64,000 bases of DNA, taken from assembly GCA_902702965.1 (NCBI GenBank), contig CACRXP010000404.1, positions 396,771-460,770 on the forward strand, given 5' to 3'. Position 1 is the first letter of the stretch; every line of letters starts with the position of its first letter. Under the pieces are notes generated by a model that saw only the letters and a program-made list of their open reading frames with translations, searched no databases and had not been told where the DNA came from. The stretch comes from Spirometra erinaceieuropaei. Taxonomy: Eukaryota; Platyhelminthes; Cestoda; Diphyllobothriidea; Diphyllobothriidae. Made by a program: the position numbers and the translations under genes. Shown here in pieces: positions 43,426-56,079 of this stretch.

Positions 43426-44404
43426 GCCGTTTTTGCAAGAAAACGCGGCTAATCACGCCTCTTTAGAAAATTTTACGTCGGCATTCCAGAATAAAGGCGG
43501 TCGTTATACTCTGTGCTAGACTGCGCCAACAAGTTGAGCTTTATTTAACGCTAAATTACAATTAATGTCGTCTGCCCATGACGGGCGGCATACTCACAGG
43601 AGCGACTTGGTTAGACTACTTGTGCGTTATTTCACTCACTTTTATACCATGTATGATTAATCGGTATCGTTAAGAGAGGCTTTTTTGGACGTTAAGCGCA
43701 GCCTGGACCTAGAGTCCTCTTAAGCCTCTGAAGAGCTGATCAGTGTGTTTTATGGCTCACAAGTCGGTGTCCTCCGCCAACACTGCGGATTAAAGCAGTC
43801 AGCCATTTGAAGTTGGTTCGGTCCTAGGCTCTGACTATTGCCGTCAGTAGTCTGGCCAATCGTTTTGCGATTAAGGCAAGTTGGAAGTCTTCATGGAGGT
43901 TTTTACGCACGCATACATTCTTTTAAACAAAAGCAGGGCGTTTAAAAAGTAGAGAAGAAGCAAAAAGCAGATAAAAAGTTTACCAAACGCGGGACGTGCG
44001 CATAGTGGGGGGGGGTCGGGAACACGCAGGAGTGATCGCCAACAACTGTCCCGAGCAGTCAGTTTAGACCATTAAATCATTAGCTAAATTGACTACTGAC
44101 CGCCTGGCACACCAACTGCGTCCACTCAAGTCGCATTTCTACGGACAGTTTGACCAAAACGAATTGAAGATGGCAGAAAAATGGTCTTGCAGTTGGAGGC
44201 GTGCTTGGCGAGGCCTGTACACACGCAGAGCGGACCTTATGGATTAGTAAGCATAGTTAACATCAAAACCATCGAAGCCTTGCCCGCAAGCTTCGACCAC
44301 GCGTTAAAATTCAGCTGATTGCCCGTGCGAGATCGCAGTACTAACTAGCAAGAATAGCTTTTCCCCGACGCGGGCGCTTCACTGAAGACAAGGGAAAACA
44401 TGTC
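43426..44404. other. No recognisable gene
   Basis: A (G)n-rich stretch lies near 44005-44013. No domain or repeat link. Confidence 0.4.
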
Positions 44405-44860
44405 GCCCTTGTCTTTGTCGGTAATAACATACTGCCTATATCATGCGCCGCTGTGAGGCTGCTGGTTGGGCTCGAGAGAGAGCCCGCAAGGCACAACGGA
44501 ACGAGTGAGTTCCGTAGGAACGATCGATGATCGCTACCTACCATTGTATATTCCCGATCGAAACCGACAGGGCTATGGGCTCGTGGCCCAGCAGTTGGAG
44601 ACGTGGACTTCTGACTAACAGGTCGCGAGTTCGAACCGCGGGTGTTTCACACTTCAGGGTTGGGTATGACTGGCTGATGACGGCTAATAAGCCAGCAGTG
44701 GCCATTCCAATCTCCCTTGTCTTTGTCGGTAATAACATACTGCCTATATCCTGCGCTAATGTGCGGCTACTGGTTGGGCTCGAGAGAGAGCCCGTAAGGC
44801 ACAACGGAAAGATTGAGTTCCGTAAGAATGATCGGTGTGCGCACCTTACCATCGTCACAG
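44405..44860. mobile_element. SINE-1 cluster with inverted heads
   Basis: In order: a plus-strand tail piece (44405-44437), a minus-strand head (44438-44530), a plus-strand tRNA-like body and tail (44546-44755) with A-box TGGCCCAGCAGTTGGAGACG and an excellent B-box GCGAGTTCGAACCGC, then another minus-strand head (44757-44860). In the tail, CTGATGA (44674-44680) and GGCT/AGCC remain but GAAA is GCAG, so the hammerhead-like core is broken. Confidence 0.75.
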
Positions 44861-45547
44861 AATTCCCATTCGACTTTGACCTGCTGTTTTTCCCATGCCA
44901 CTCATTGTGCCCAACGCAATTGCGTCACTCCGTCGCGATTCGAGTTGGAAGTTGTCTACAAACCTTGGCCATACAATTCCACGTCAGACCTCAAACAAAC
45001 ACTGCAGATCAGACCTTCAAATGGGTTACCATCTGAACATCATCTCTTTCGTCCGAGACATTCTTCGCCCATTACCGACAAAACCTTCATTCGTGGGTTA
45101 CTTTCATGCACTCGCCATGCTGCCATATATACAGCCATGAGTTTTCACACTTTCGACATTCCATTCATTCTATGCTAATTGTTGTGTCTGGTTGGCAGTT
45201 AGCCTATTTCACTGATGCATTCCTCCGACTCAGCACTCACCGGGATGCCTTGTGTCCGAAACATTCTTCCGTCTCACACCGACGTGCCAACTCACCGGCA
45301 CACGTTGACGAGACCAGGCCAGCACACCCAGGGTTGGTGCCTCAACTGCACCTCTGTACAAGTCGCAGCATTCCCAACGTACGCGGTCCGAGCCACTCCT
45401 GCCATAATCGACACACGCTCTCAAACCCGCATGTGCACTGGGTACTTTTCCACATTTCATCGTCTGTCTCACGACCGACGCCATCACTTCGTTCCGTGTC
45501 TGGTGGAGAGCTGTATCGGGCAGCCATCATGACCGCTCTGGTGTCAT
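44861..45547. other. No recognisable gene
   Basis: Frames here run into the gap and show no domain. Confidence 0.4.
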
Positions 45548-46168
45548 NNNNNNNNNNNNNNNNNNNNNNNNNNNNNNNNNNNNNNNNNNNNNNNNNNNNN
45601 NNNNNNNNNNNNNNNNNNNNNNNNNNNNNNNNNNNNNNNNNNNNNNNNNNNNNNNNNNNNNNNNNNNNNNNNNNNNNNNNNNNNNNNNNNNNNNNNNNNN
45701 NNNNNNNNNNNNNNNNNNNNNNNNNNNNNNNNNNNNNNNNNNNNNNNNNNNNNNNNNNNNNNNNNNNNNNNNNNNNNNNNNNNNNNNNNNNNNNNNNNNN
45801 NNNNNNNNNNNNNNNNNNNNNNNNNNNNNNNNNNNNNNNNNNNNNNNNNNNNNNNNNNNNNNNNNNNNNNNNNNNNNNNNNNNNNNNNNNNNNNNNNNNN
45901 NNNNNNNNNNNNNNNNNNNNNNNNNNNNNNNNNNNNNNNNNNNNNNNNNNNNNNNNNNNNNNNNNNNNNNNNNNNNNNNNNNNNNNNNNNNNNNNNNNNN
46001 NNNNNNNNNNNNNNNNNNNNNNNNNNNNNNNNNNNNNNNNNNNNNNNNNNNNNNNNNNNNNNNNNNNNNNNNNNNNNNNNNNNNNNNNNNNNNNNNNNNN
46101 NNNNNNNNNNNNNNNNNNNNNNNNNNNNNNNNNNNNNNNNNNNNNNNNNNNNNNNNNNNNNNNNNNNN
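45548..46168. other. Assembly gap (621 N)
   Basis: Run of N. Long open frames spanning it are artefacts. Confidence 1.
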
Positions 46169-46224
46169 TAGCAGAGACGCATTTGTTGCCATAAGTGTTG
46201 GTTTTGACTCTAAAAATGTTACAA

Positions 46225-46350
46225 TCTCTGGGAGCAGTGTGATTTATTGCATCATATGTCGTGCCCAAAATGTACCTGCAATTACACAGGTCAAATCGAA
46301 CTCATACTCGAATCGTGCATACACGAGCATAAGCTGTGTAGTGGGGTGGT
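46225..46350 (+). pseudogene. PLE endonuclease fragment (PLE-E-like)
   Basis: One frame reads CPKCTCNYTGQIELILESCI then HEHKL, resembling the PLE GIY-YIG core C.C...YTGQ....L.SRIHEHKL. It is closest in style to PLE-E (TRLHEHKLA at 19.6 kb). The flanks are decayed. Confidence 0.45.
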
Positions 46351-47344
46351 GGATTTGCACGAGTGGTTGCCCGCATCTCCGAGGTGGTTCACTAGTTCAA
46401 CTTCGCAGCCAATGTCGCAAGCAAGACAATTCGATAACTGATTGAATCTCGGGCCTCGGATCGATATACTGATCTGGTACCCATACATGAAACCCTGCGC
46501 AGTCACGTTCGCAACGTTCGTCGTTGATTGGATACTTACCCCAATAACTGCCGTTTGTCCCGTTGCTGCTTTCATCTTCAAGTTCAACTCTTGTGGTAGC
46601 TGGAAAGTTCAACAAAATCTTAAAAACGTTTCAGGTGCCCAATCACTTTCCTGCTTACTTACTCCATTCGTCTCCATTCGCCAAAAAACTTTCCTTCACT
46701 TCATTGAAACTCGTTTTAAAGTGGTTAATAGTGGTAGAATTCACAAGTGGATACCCGTTAAAAGAAAGCTCGCGTCCCACCAACAACCGCATCACATACC
46801 GGGTGAAAGAAGAATCGTAAGACAAACAGCGATATATCCTTAATGACAAATTAGACGTGCTCCGGTGCGCTAAAATGGTTATTTATGGGCTCATTAGCTG
46901 AAGGGCTACCTTCTTTCTTGCTAGGAAGGAGAGTCCGGCCTTACTGATTTCTTCTTTTTTAGCATCAATCGCTTCTATGACATCTGGGATGCCTTCGCTC
47001 TAACCTATGCTGTTACAGTTGGTGAACTAACTAATTAATGACAATTTAAACCCAACTCAAACGCATCTACCAAACTAGTTATGAACGACCTTTTGTTAAA
47101 TGAAAACACAAAATAGGTTATAAAATTGTTAAGTAGAAACAACAACTGGTGAGGGCCGGTTGCGTTGTTCTGGTTCCAGATGTAAGCGCAATGTGGGCAT
47201 TGCAAGTTAAGTAAGCGGAAACCTATCCAAAGCCAAGACGGTAAAGGGCAACCTAGTGTTTCGGTTTAGAGGAAGGGTTAGTTTTAAGCGTTTGGGTCAT
47301 CGCCAGGTTGACAAATGAGTTAAACGTTAAAGTTTGTTTTAAGT
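46351..47344. other. No recognisable gene
   Basis: A frame at 46442-46843 has no recognised domain. Confidence 0.4.
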
Positions 47345-47575
47345 TTAAGGGTTCCAGTTAGAGTCAGGATTTGGATTGCGGTTTAGGTTTCAATTCGCTG
47401 TTAGGGTTAGAACTAGTGCTAGAGTTACGAAGAAGGTTGGGGTTAGGGTTAAGTTTATGGTTGGGATTTGGGTTAGGGTTAAGGGTAGGTTTAGGACCAG
47501 GAGTAGGGTTTGCAATAGGCTTAGAGTTAGGTTTAGTATTATGTTTAGGGTTAGCATTATATTCATAAGTACGTA
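47345..47575. repeat. Degenerate telomere-like (TTAGGG)n array
   Basis: Many TTAGGG, TTAGGTT and TTGGGTT units on the plus strand, for example GGTTAGGGTTAAG near 47442 and 47473. The units vary strongly, so this is an old interstitial array. The minus-strand Asn-Pro repeat frame is a product of it. Confidence 0.8.
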
Positions 47576-49699
47576 TAGAATTAGGTTTACTTTTTGAGAA
47601 TACGGTTAGGTTTTCTGTTAGTTTTGAGATATTGCTGCCCGCGTGTTCTGTCAGCCTGGGCTTTTGCAGAGATTCTAGGCTTTCTTCAATCTCGTGGCAG
47701 ATTTGACTGACATCAAGTTGCCTTTTTCGTTTCAGCATCGGCTAAATTCTGCACTAATGGTTTTAGCATCCCCTTTGGACTTATTTTACTTTCAGTGCCG
47801 ATATTGCGCTCGAACTTAGGATTAGGGTAGCGTACCTGACCCTTGCTGAACAAGTTTCAAAATGAAAACGGAAATTCCGAAGATTGTAAAAATTATGTTA
47901 AGTGAGTAGACCTAGTTTTTAGTGATCCATAATGCTTAACTATGCAAATAACTGACTAAGTAAAACGGTCTACAAACAGTAACGTTCAAAAATATCTTAA
48001 TTAAATATCCTCCAATTATTGATGTTTTTTGAAGTCTGCAAAGAAATCAAGCACGCAGTGTCCGGTCATGTGCTTCAAGATCTGCTCACGTAAATTCCAT
48101 GTAATTTTCAGCATCTGTGCTTTCGGAAGTGCGAGTGATTAAAGCAAAAACGATTTAGCTTGATATCGCTGATGTAGAAGTCTCGGTAATAAAAGTTTCT
48201 ACAAGGCCACATGCTGCAGACTATTAAGTTTGTACAGAATCGGCAGATGAAATCGCCGGCATGCCATTTTGTGTAAATTGATAGAATGTCTCTTGCGCCA
48301 CTCTCATGGGCAGTTTCTGCTGACGATTGATTTTGCCAAGACTCAATTTTTTTGAAACGTCAGTGAATACGTTGCGACTTTCAGTGCTCTCAGCTGAATG
48401 TCAATCAAGCTGGGTTCTGTGCTTTCTATTTATCAATACAATCAAAGTAAGATATTTTATGAGGACATTTACAAGTCTAGTAAGTAACTGACGTTCTTCG
48501 CCGTGTAGATGCCGTTTAGGTTACATTCGAAGACCCGCCCAACGAGGAAAACTTACTGTCAAAAAAATTAATTTTACGACAAAAATCAACAATGAATATG
48601 CTTTCAACGGACTGAAAAACGTTCTCTAATGCATTACTTATCTAAAATAATCTCTCGCATGTGTTCTCTGGAGGAGTTGTCACATACGTTACCTTTTTTC
48701 ACGATAAAGCCAGGAAGAAATTGACATTTTTGGCCGTTCTTTCATTTTCTTTTAAAATACTGTATTTTTTGCGACATACCAAGTAAACCATTTTTCTTGT
48801 TTCTTGCAGCCTTTTAGTATTTTTGTTCTGTTCTGTGTTTACGAATCGACAGAAGAAGGACAATGTAAATACTGGCATATTGCTCAAACTGCTGGTGTTT
48901 TCCCCGTTCCATTTATAAAGTACTTATAAGCTAAAGCTAGACGGCACAAAAAGCACCGTTTCAAATGTTAGGATGTAAAATTATCATTCGATTACGGCTA
49001 TTATTTATGATCCTTAGGGTGTATCCGGAAATGGCACGAAAATAAATGCAGGTTTCTACAAAGAATTGTCTGTAGGGGGCTATAAATGCGCTGCAGGGCA
49101 CAAAATCGTGCTGACTGATGAGATAAGAATGAAATAGAATAAAACATCTAGTTTTTTTTTAAAAAAGGGCTTATGTTTTCGCAATTTGATTCACGTGGCC
49201 ATCTCCGGGCAAAAATCAATTCCTGAGTGCTTTTTCAGGTAAACCTCTCGAGGTCATCTTAGATTCTCTTCATAGAAAATATTTTCAGATGCGCAAACTA
49301 AGTCTAGGGCGAAGGAAATTGCCCGAGTATAGAGTAAGGTAGATCTCTGTCCATATTTATGCGTTTATCTCTGATAACGTTACCAAGAGACGTGCCTTGC
49401 CCGGAAAAGGTCATTTTCCGGAAGGGGTTAAGGGAATGAGCAGAATGCGCAACCTTTTGGATGCCTTAAATTAAAATACTAGTTTCTTCGAACAAGGTTA
49501 AGGTGACAGGTTGCGACTTATAGTGTACCTTCTTGCCAAGAAAGAGGACCTGACTGTTGTGATTCCTTCATAACGTAGTCTTTATATCAACACTCACTTT
49601 TGTGATATGCGAGACCCCTCACTGTAACCTATACACTTAGGTGGCGGGTGACGAGATAAATGCAGACTGCATGTCTAACGCTGATGACTACTGCATTTA
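47576..49699. other. No recognisable gene
   Basis: About 2.1 kb of AT-rich sequence with short frames only. Confidence 0.45.
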
Positions 49700-50692
49700 C
49701 AGTGGATATGCTACCTCATGAAATTTTGACCGAAATTCTCTAATGCGTTTTCCGTTCGTAAAGATTAGCCGAGTGTGGTTGTCACGTTAGTTATCGTGTC
49801 ACATAATTATATGATATTCCAGTCACTTCATATGGCCGGCTTTAGAACGAGCCTCCTATCGGCTACCTTGCATAAACTACCTTCCTGAAAATATGACCAC
49901 ATGAGTAGTATGAATCTTTCCTATTAATTTTCGATGCCATTATAAATTCAGACGCATTTTATGAAGAACATGAATAAAAATATTTTTTACGTATTGAGTA
50001 ACAAATTACGCTTACTCCAAAATTTATATTTGAGGAAAGAGCATTTTCAGTTTCAAAAAAAACTTCCCCACTGTCAGAATCATTTCGAATCCGATTGACA
50101 TTACACTTGCATTTAGAGTTACCAAACGACAAGCTGTACATTTTCCATGTAGGGAAAATTATCTGTCCGTATACCCTGCTACAAAGAAATCATATAGGGT
50201 TCAGAAATTTTTTTTATTGGATGTGGTTAATGTCGTCCAATTTATGAACAACATTAGTAACTGTGCTGGTACGGTGTTGTATGATTGGATATTTGGCGGT
50301 CTTGAGAACCATCATAATCAGAGGCTTTTCGACATCTCATAAACTTTTTCTTCAGGGAAAAGATTCGAAGAAGATGTGATTTGCTACTGAATAAGTAAAA
50401 GAAGGAATATTTTCTGTTCATGTTTTCAATAAAATATGCTTGAATATATAATGACATCGAAAGTTAGTGGGGAAAAATTTCTGCTGCCTGTGTGATCATT
50501 TCTTAAGGAATATAGTTCTTGCAAGGCGACTGATAGGGAGCTCGTTCAAAAGCCGGCCACCTAATGCGACTGGAATATCCTGGCATCTTGCGACACAATA
50601 ATCAACACGACAAGCTTAAGTAAGCAATCTTTTTGAATTGAAAACTCGCTCCTGAATCCCAGCCAATATTTCACGAGGTAGCACATCCACTG
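49700..50692. mobile_element. LIR element, complete but diverged (993 bp)
   Basis: CAGTGGATATGCTACCTCAT starts after TA (49698-49699). GAGGTAGCACATCCACTG ends before TA (50693-50694). The two ends of this copy mirror each other even where they differ from the family (CTACCTCAT/GAGGTAGC), which suggests the arms evolved together or that this is a subfamily. Confidence 0.8.
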
Positions 50693-50935
50693 TACGCCCT
50701 TCACCAGTCATCTTAACCACATCCTGTCATCGGAACACCGTGACCGTGGAAAAAAAGTGGACTGAATTAGATGCTGATTTGATTTGCTTCAGAAAATTAA
50801 AGAACAAGTCACCTTTGTTTCCATTATAGTGCCTGTGCCGGCGCTTGCGTGCGAATTTTGGCTTGGGGTGAAAATTTGAGCATGCTGAGAAGTTCGCCGA
50901 TCGACAGGGACTTTTTCGTGATTTATGAGTGGACT

Positions 50936-51904
50936 AACGCATGAAATGTCAACCATAATTCAGATACGAGTTTTCCTTTCGAAAAGATTGATTCAGCATG
51001 GTTGTTAAACTAATCATCATGCAGCATAATTCTATAATAATCCAGTTAACTCAGGATTCCGGCTTCCGAATAAACTTCGTCCCGGCTGCATGCGAAAACT
51101 ATACTTTATAAAAAATGACTGCTGAAGTAAGATGAATTTTTCTCATTGATTTTTAATGTCCTTAAAAACTCAATCACATTTCATGGAAAGCACGCATAAA
51201 AATATTCATTCTCTTACTCATTCGGTAAAATATTGCGTCTTCTTCCAATTTTGTACTCTAAGGAAGAGTGTTATTGGTTTTCAAAAGTTTCTAATTGTGA
51301 GCCTCTTAAATACCGTGAAATGGCCGTTCATAAAACGTCACGTCTCTGAATTTACCAATGCAGCTTGTTAAGTTAACAATATGGTTCAAATCCACAGCTA
51401 AATTTTATGAACCCCATATGGTCTCCTCTTACTACCGTAAAGAAATTAATGGTTCTTCATACGCGGAAAATAGACGGCTTGTAGGTTGGAAACCCTGAAT
51501 GCACGTGTAATGGCAGGTGGGGTTCAACGTTATTCGGGGATTGGAAAAGTTTTTGAAAATCGAATACTACCCTTCCTTCAAGTATAAAATTGGAAGAGGA
51601 CATAATTTTTACCGAATACTTAAGAGGCTGAATATTATTATGCATGTTTTCCAGGAAATATAGTTGAACATCTAAGGGCATCGATAGTCAATGAGAAAAA
51701 TGCTGTTACTTAAATAGTCATTTTTATAGAGTATAGTTTTTGCATGTAACCGGAAAGAAGTTCATTCGAAAGCCGGCATCCTGAGGTGACTGGATTATTA
51801 CAGGATTATGCTCCATGAGGATTAGTTTTACAACCCTACTCAATCAATCTTTTCTAAACGAAAACGAATTTCGGTTGACATTTCATGAGTTGGCCCTCCT
51901 ACTG
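50936..51904. mobile_element. LIR element, nearly complete (969 bp)
   Basis: The left end is shortened (TGAGTGGACTAACGCATG after TA 50934-50935). The right end is GAGTTGGCCCTCCTACTG before TA (51905-51906). Long complementary arms and the standard centre are present. Confidence 0.8.
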
Positions 51905-51906
51905 TA

Positions 51907-52739
51907 CGTGTGGCTGACCCCGACAGTTTCGATCTCTGCTACCGACGCTGCGCGTAACATCCTAGAGCCCGCCACATCTAAATCACCACAATTTAAGGAT
52001 AGACGCTTTAAACCGACGGCAAAGCCATCTGACTAGCGGAAATTTTTGTTTTGAACGAGTGCACTGAGTTGGAAGCAGCCTGTCATCAAATCATCTGGCT
52101 GGCGTCACCATTCCAGCCAGAGTTGTCATCACTCTAACTACCTGGCAGGTTGCAGTCAAACTGGACCTGTTTGACTTGAACGCTACCGTGAGAAGTATTT
52201 TCGGGGAGTCGGAGAATCTTTCTCGGCCGGTCGCACGGTTGTCTGTGATGGTCGATGGACGAATGGGCATGTGCTCACATATTCTCGGCCGAGGGGGATG
52301 AAAAGTGTTGGCCGTTAATGTCTCCAAGGTACTGCGTATAGAAGACGTCTGTTGGTTCACCCCTCCCCAGAGGCGACGTCCGCTGCGTCTTCTAAGAAGG
52401 GACGCAGTACGTGAAATACTTTGGAAAGATACTGAAACAAAGAAGAATTAACAAACCGTCTACGCGTGCCACTCACGTGCTGTGAAGAAGATCGGGATGA
52501 AGACGGTCCAGTCCCTAGGTAGGTGGAAGCGCCATAAGTGTCGGATTGAGAGGAGGCCATTATAGCCGAACTCTCAGTCCTGAGAATGATGGAGCCATCT
52601 TGTCATCTAACAGGCCTACAAGCCAAGATGCATAGCGGTTCGTTTCTGTAGTGAGGTGTGCGCTGATATGCCGGGAAGATGAACTGGCTAGTGTCAGCCT
52701 CGCTCAATCCAGTCTCAGGCCCTCGGACATACAAAAAAT
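51907..52739. other. No recognisable gene
   Basis: Minus-strand frames at 52091-52560 are Ser/Thr-rich without a recognised domain. Confidence 0.4.
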
Positions 52740-52990
52740 AGTCGATCATAGCGAACGATGATGTTTTCTGTGTGTCCTACAGCATGATTGCCACAGGCAC
52801 GACGGACAGGGCGTAAATTTGTTTGAAGTAATGGCAGACTACAGCACGCTCTCCTCTCTCTAACCCTCCGGGGTCTGGTTTCAGGACAGAATTAGGAATG
52901 CCGGAGGTGGGATCGTGAGCAGTGGCTGACAAAACTAAATAGCCCGTCTGCGCGTGCCATATACGGTCCGCACACGATAGGTCAATCTCT
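52740..52990. repeat. Possible RepX copy 4, decayed
   Basis: GAACGATGATGTTTTCTGTG, ACTACAGCACGCTCTC, GGTCTGGTTTCAGGACAGA and ATGCCGGAGGTGGG follow the RepX order with many changes. Confidence 0.35.
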
Positions 52991-53309
52991 CAAACAAACA
53001 CTGGAGCTTGGACACTATCTGAGTAGGAGCGGCATGGACGTTATTGACGGTTGGCGACCTTCCAAACCACAGTTTTTGTCACCCGTAGTCGTTTAAAAGC
53101 CCGTCAGCTTTTGTGTAGTGAGGAGTATGCGCTGATTAAAGTGGGGCCGGAATCCTCAAAGTCAATCGCGCTTTCTCTTCTCCCTCCCGGGTACCACTCC
53201 ACTCCGCGAGCCGGTCAGTCATCTGTCATCTGGGGGGGTTAGGACGCAGATGACTGACGTGACAAGGGTCTGCATCTGGGCGTGCTTTCACACCTCGTCA
53301 TATGTGGCA

Positions 53310-53460
53310 TTTGTTAAGGGATGCTCGAACTCTCTATCCTGCTGGACTCTGGCTCCGCGTTGGCCCTGTGCGTCTCCCGCTTGACCCAAATATGCGATCA
53401 GTACTGAAGGATTGTTCTTCCGGCTGCTGCTGGCGGTATTTTACGTTCCATCGCGGGAAA
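53310..53460 (+). pseudogene. Possible retropepsin (LTR-retrotransposon protease) fragment
   Basis: One frame reads LELSILLDSGSALALCVSRL, a stop, then VLPAAAGGILRSIAGN. L.DSGSA is the aspartic-protease active-site style of LTR retrotransposon pol proteins, and a later S.AGN is also seen in such proteases. No reverse transcriptase or gag is visible nearby, and the fragment ends at the TIR element at 53481. The evidence is one short motif, so this is tentative. Confidence 0.3.
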
Positions 53461-53480
53461 CTGTGTTCGTTACAGGGATA

Positions 53481-55383
53481 CAGTACGTGACCTATCTCAT
53501 GAAATCTGATAACGGAAACTGGTGAGAGAATTTTTGGACGTCTTTAACGCCGGGCATTTTGTCTGCCCATCCACAACCCTCAATGAAATGTCCTTTTCTT
53601 GTGCAGAAATTGTGTTTACGTAACTATATCAAGTAAAATATCGGTAAATTTTAGTGAAAATGGACGTTGGAATATATTCCTGCAATGTCCTATGCTAATA
53701 CACGTCCTAGACTCCGGTTACGAATCTGAGCGACTTTTTCATTGAAAGGATAGTAAGTTACCCGCGAGATTTTTAATAAACAGATTTAGCCGGACTTAAA
53801 AATGTATTTTATGCCCGATGTTAACCGTGATAATTAACTTGTAAGCACGAAGGTTATTTTAAGAAAACCAGAGGTTTTATAAATTCCTAAAAGTCAAACT
53901 AGCATATTTGTGCGATTTTGTGGCCTAAATTACAGTAATAACACAGATAAGGATTCATTCGTTTAAATGGGCTGAAATTGTTTTGCCGTTTTGGCAATTC
54001 TACCTGATGTCACATAAATAACCACCACAGAATAGCCGTTTCCATATTTGAACATATGAAACCCTACTTGTCGTGCAGTTTAGTTTCTGTGAACACCTTA
54101 GTCAGAAAAAGAATGAGAAAAACATTAGTAGTTTCAGCAAAATATCAATATTTATATAGGCGCTCTGCCGTGCGTTTAGATCGAAGAGCGGAATCTAAAA
54201 GCGAGCACAAACAGTGGCAATGACTCCAAGGTATAGAGGAAGGCATATTCTTGCGTTTATGGTAGAAAAAACGATATTGTTTAGGAACGTGAGAGAATCG
54301 GCCAAAATTGCCAAATGTTCGCTTGGCCTCAACATGAAAAAATGCAAATTACACAGAGATCCGTAAACGGAGTGCAGTAATAAAGTACTTCGTAAAGAGG
54401 TGACTTATTATAGAAATGTTTTATTGACTGAAGGCATATTCGTTGCTAAATTTCGTTGTGGACAGCCATTTTTCTCGAAAATGAAGTTCGATGTTTGAAT
54501 GAGTCTTCACCTGTGACCCAAACGACCATCTTCGTGAAGAGGAACATCCCAACACTCACTAATTCGGTAAATGCCTTCAAGAATAATCTTATTTTATAGT
54601 TCTCAACAGACAGTAATTCAGAATTTGTCCTTATGGACGGTCGGGTGAAAACATTGAAAATCACGAAGTATTCAACAACATTTTGAGGCTAATCTGAAAC
54701 TCGACGCAATCCGAAATGAACGAAAAGTGTAAGTTACTTTAACGGAAGGAAAGTTCTCTTTATAAAAAATGGTATGTTTACGATCACGCCTGTCAGTTCT
54801 ATTTAAATTTATTAGGCACCGACCGACCTGACAGCATGTTACCTTATGAAAACTTTTGTACCTACGACGTCCCCATCGGCGAAATCAAGCAAAATCCAGT
54901 TTCTCTTGTTGAACCCCATCTTATATAACTCAAATGAGCCAAGGATAACATGAATCCCTGGAAAACTGTTTTAGAGTCTACACGCAGAATGTAGGCAGTT
55001 GACAAACCGTCATATATGAAGTCACACTAATTATTAAACGATATTTAGATGTAAACTTCATTAGAACACTATTATTGGACGTTATGTTATTTCTAATTTC
55101 ATATTTATTACGTGTTTGGTATGAGAATACATTCTATACATCTAAAAAGGAAGTGTTCTAAATTAAAGCCATTTCTGACGTTTTCAGGATATTGCGATTT
55201 TCTGAAAATATCGGCATTTCTAAACAATGCAACATAATCTTTAATATCTATTTTATGTTTTTAATTCCTTAAAACTTGTACTTAATTAAAATAGACATTG
55301 GACTCATGAAATGGTTTCGGTTTGCGAGTGATTGGCAATCATTCGTAAATTTCGACATATTTCATGAGTTAGGTCACTAACTG
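53481..55383. mobile_element. 1.9 kb TIR element related to LIR ends
   Basis: The left end CAGTACGTGACCTATCTCAT (after TA 53479-53480) and the right end, reverse complement CAGTTAGTGACCTAACTCAT, match at 22 of 25 positions including GAAAT beyond. The LIR ends share CAGT and CTAACTCATGAAAT, so the families are related. The right flank is CA rather than TA. Internal frames, for example 54446-54664, are short and I could not identify a transposase. It is either a decayed larger relative or a separate non-autonomous family. Confidence 0.55.
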
Positions 55384-55929
55384 CATGCTCGAGATATCTG
55401 CTGTGGATTTAAGAAATCCCGTGAAAAAATCCAGATGATTCTTATAGTATGACAAGAGGAGGGAAATGTCAGAAATGTGACACTCCATTCGCTGACCCCA
55501 AAAAGGGACTGGTAAAAGCATGTGATACAGTGGAGTTTATTCTGACTATCAGATGAATTCATATAGGCGTGTGGACCTAAATTACGAAAACTAGGGCAAC
55601 AGCAGAGGTCTAGGAAAGTAACGAGTCATTCTCCTTCATACCGTTACGTTTTCCGCAATATGTATGATTGCGTACCGTGGTGAGCGAATTTGAATGAGTA
55701 TTAAATACTAAGTCATTGTTATTTTACCTTCTGTATCGGAGGTGTCCTAGTTCGGGAGCTATTCTTCGCTGCTATCAATCCACCGAACACCCTTCAGGCA
55801 CACATTGATTTCCAGGCCTCCTTATATTCTTGCACACTAAGTTCGAGTTCATCATTAACACGTAGAAGGCCGACAGCATGCTTCAAAATGATCAACTTCT
55901 GATCTCCCAGTTGCGCGCTTATTCTTCAT
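55384..55929. other. No recognisable feature
   Basis: Nothing recognised. Confidence 0.4.
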
Positions 55930-56070
55930 AAAGACCACTCATAGATGTGAGCAGGCGAGTTCCAGGAAGCAATTCAGGAGACGAAAATAATGCGGTTACT
56001 GGAACAAGAACCTTAGTGGCCTGACGTTTCGGATTCGCATCCGTACCCATCATCGGAGCTGCTCGAATCA
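55930..56070 (-). mobile_element. PLE-B 3' tail fragment
   Basis: The reverse complement reads CCGATGATGGGTACGGATGC, GAATCCGAAACGTCAGGCC and CTAAGGTTCTTGTTCC. GAAACGTC is intact but CTGATGA is CCGATGA. Confidence 0.6.
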
Positions 56071-56079
56071 TGGTTCTCA

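Noticed and set aside
44527..45178. Overlapping frames across SINE-1
   Set aside because: SINE-1 is non-coding, and similar peptides (NSRPVGLEVNAS, HFWLI) recur only because the SINE recurs.
45106..46268. Frames of 200-360 codons around 45.1-46.3 kb on both strands
   Set aside because: They are mostly unread N. The flanking residues show no domain.
47364..47738. Asn-Pro repeat protein on the minus strand
   Set aside because: It is a translation of degenerate telomere-like repeats.
54446..54664. 72-codon minus frame inside the 1.9 kb TIR element as a transposase
   Set aside because: No helix-turn-helix or DDE motif could be recognised.
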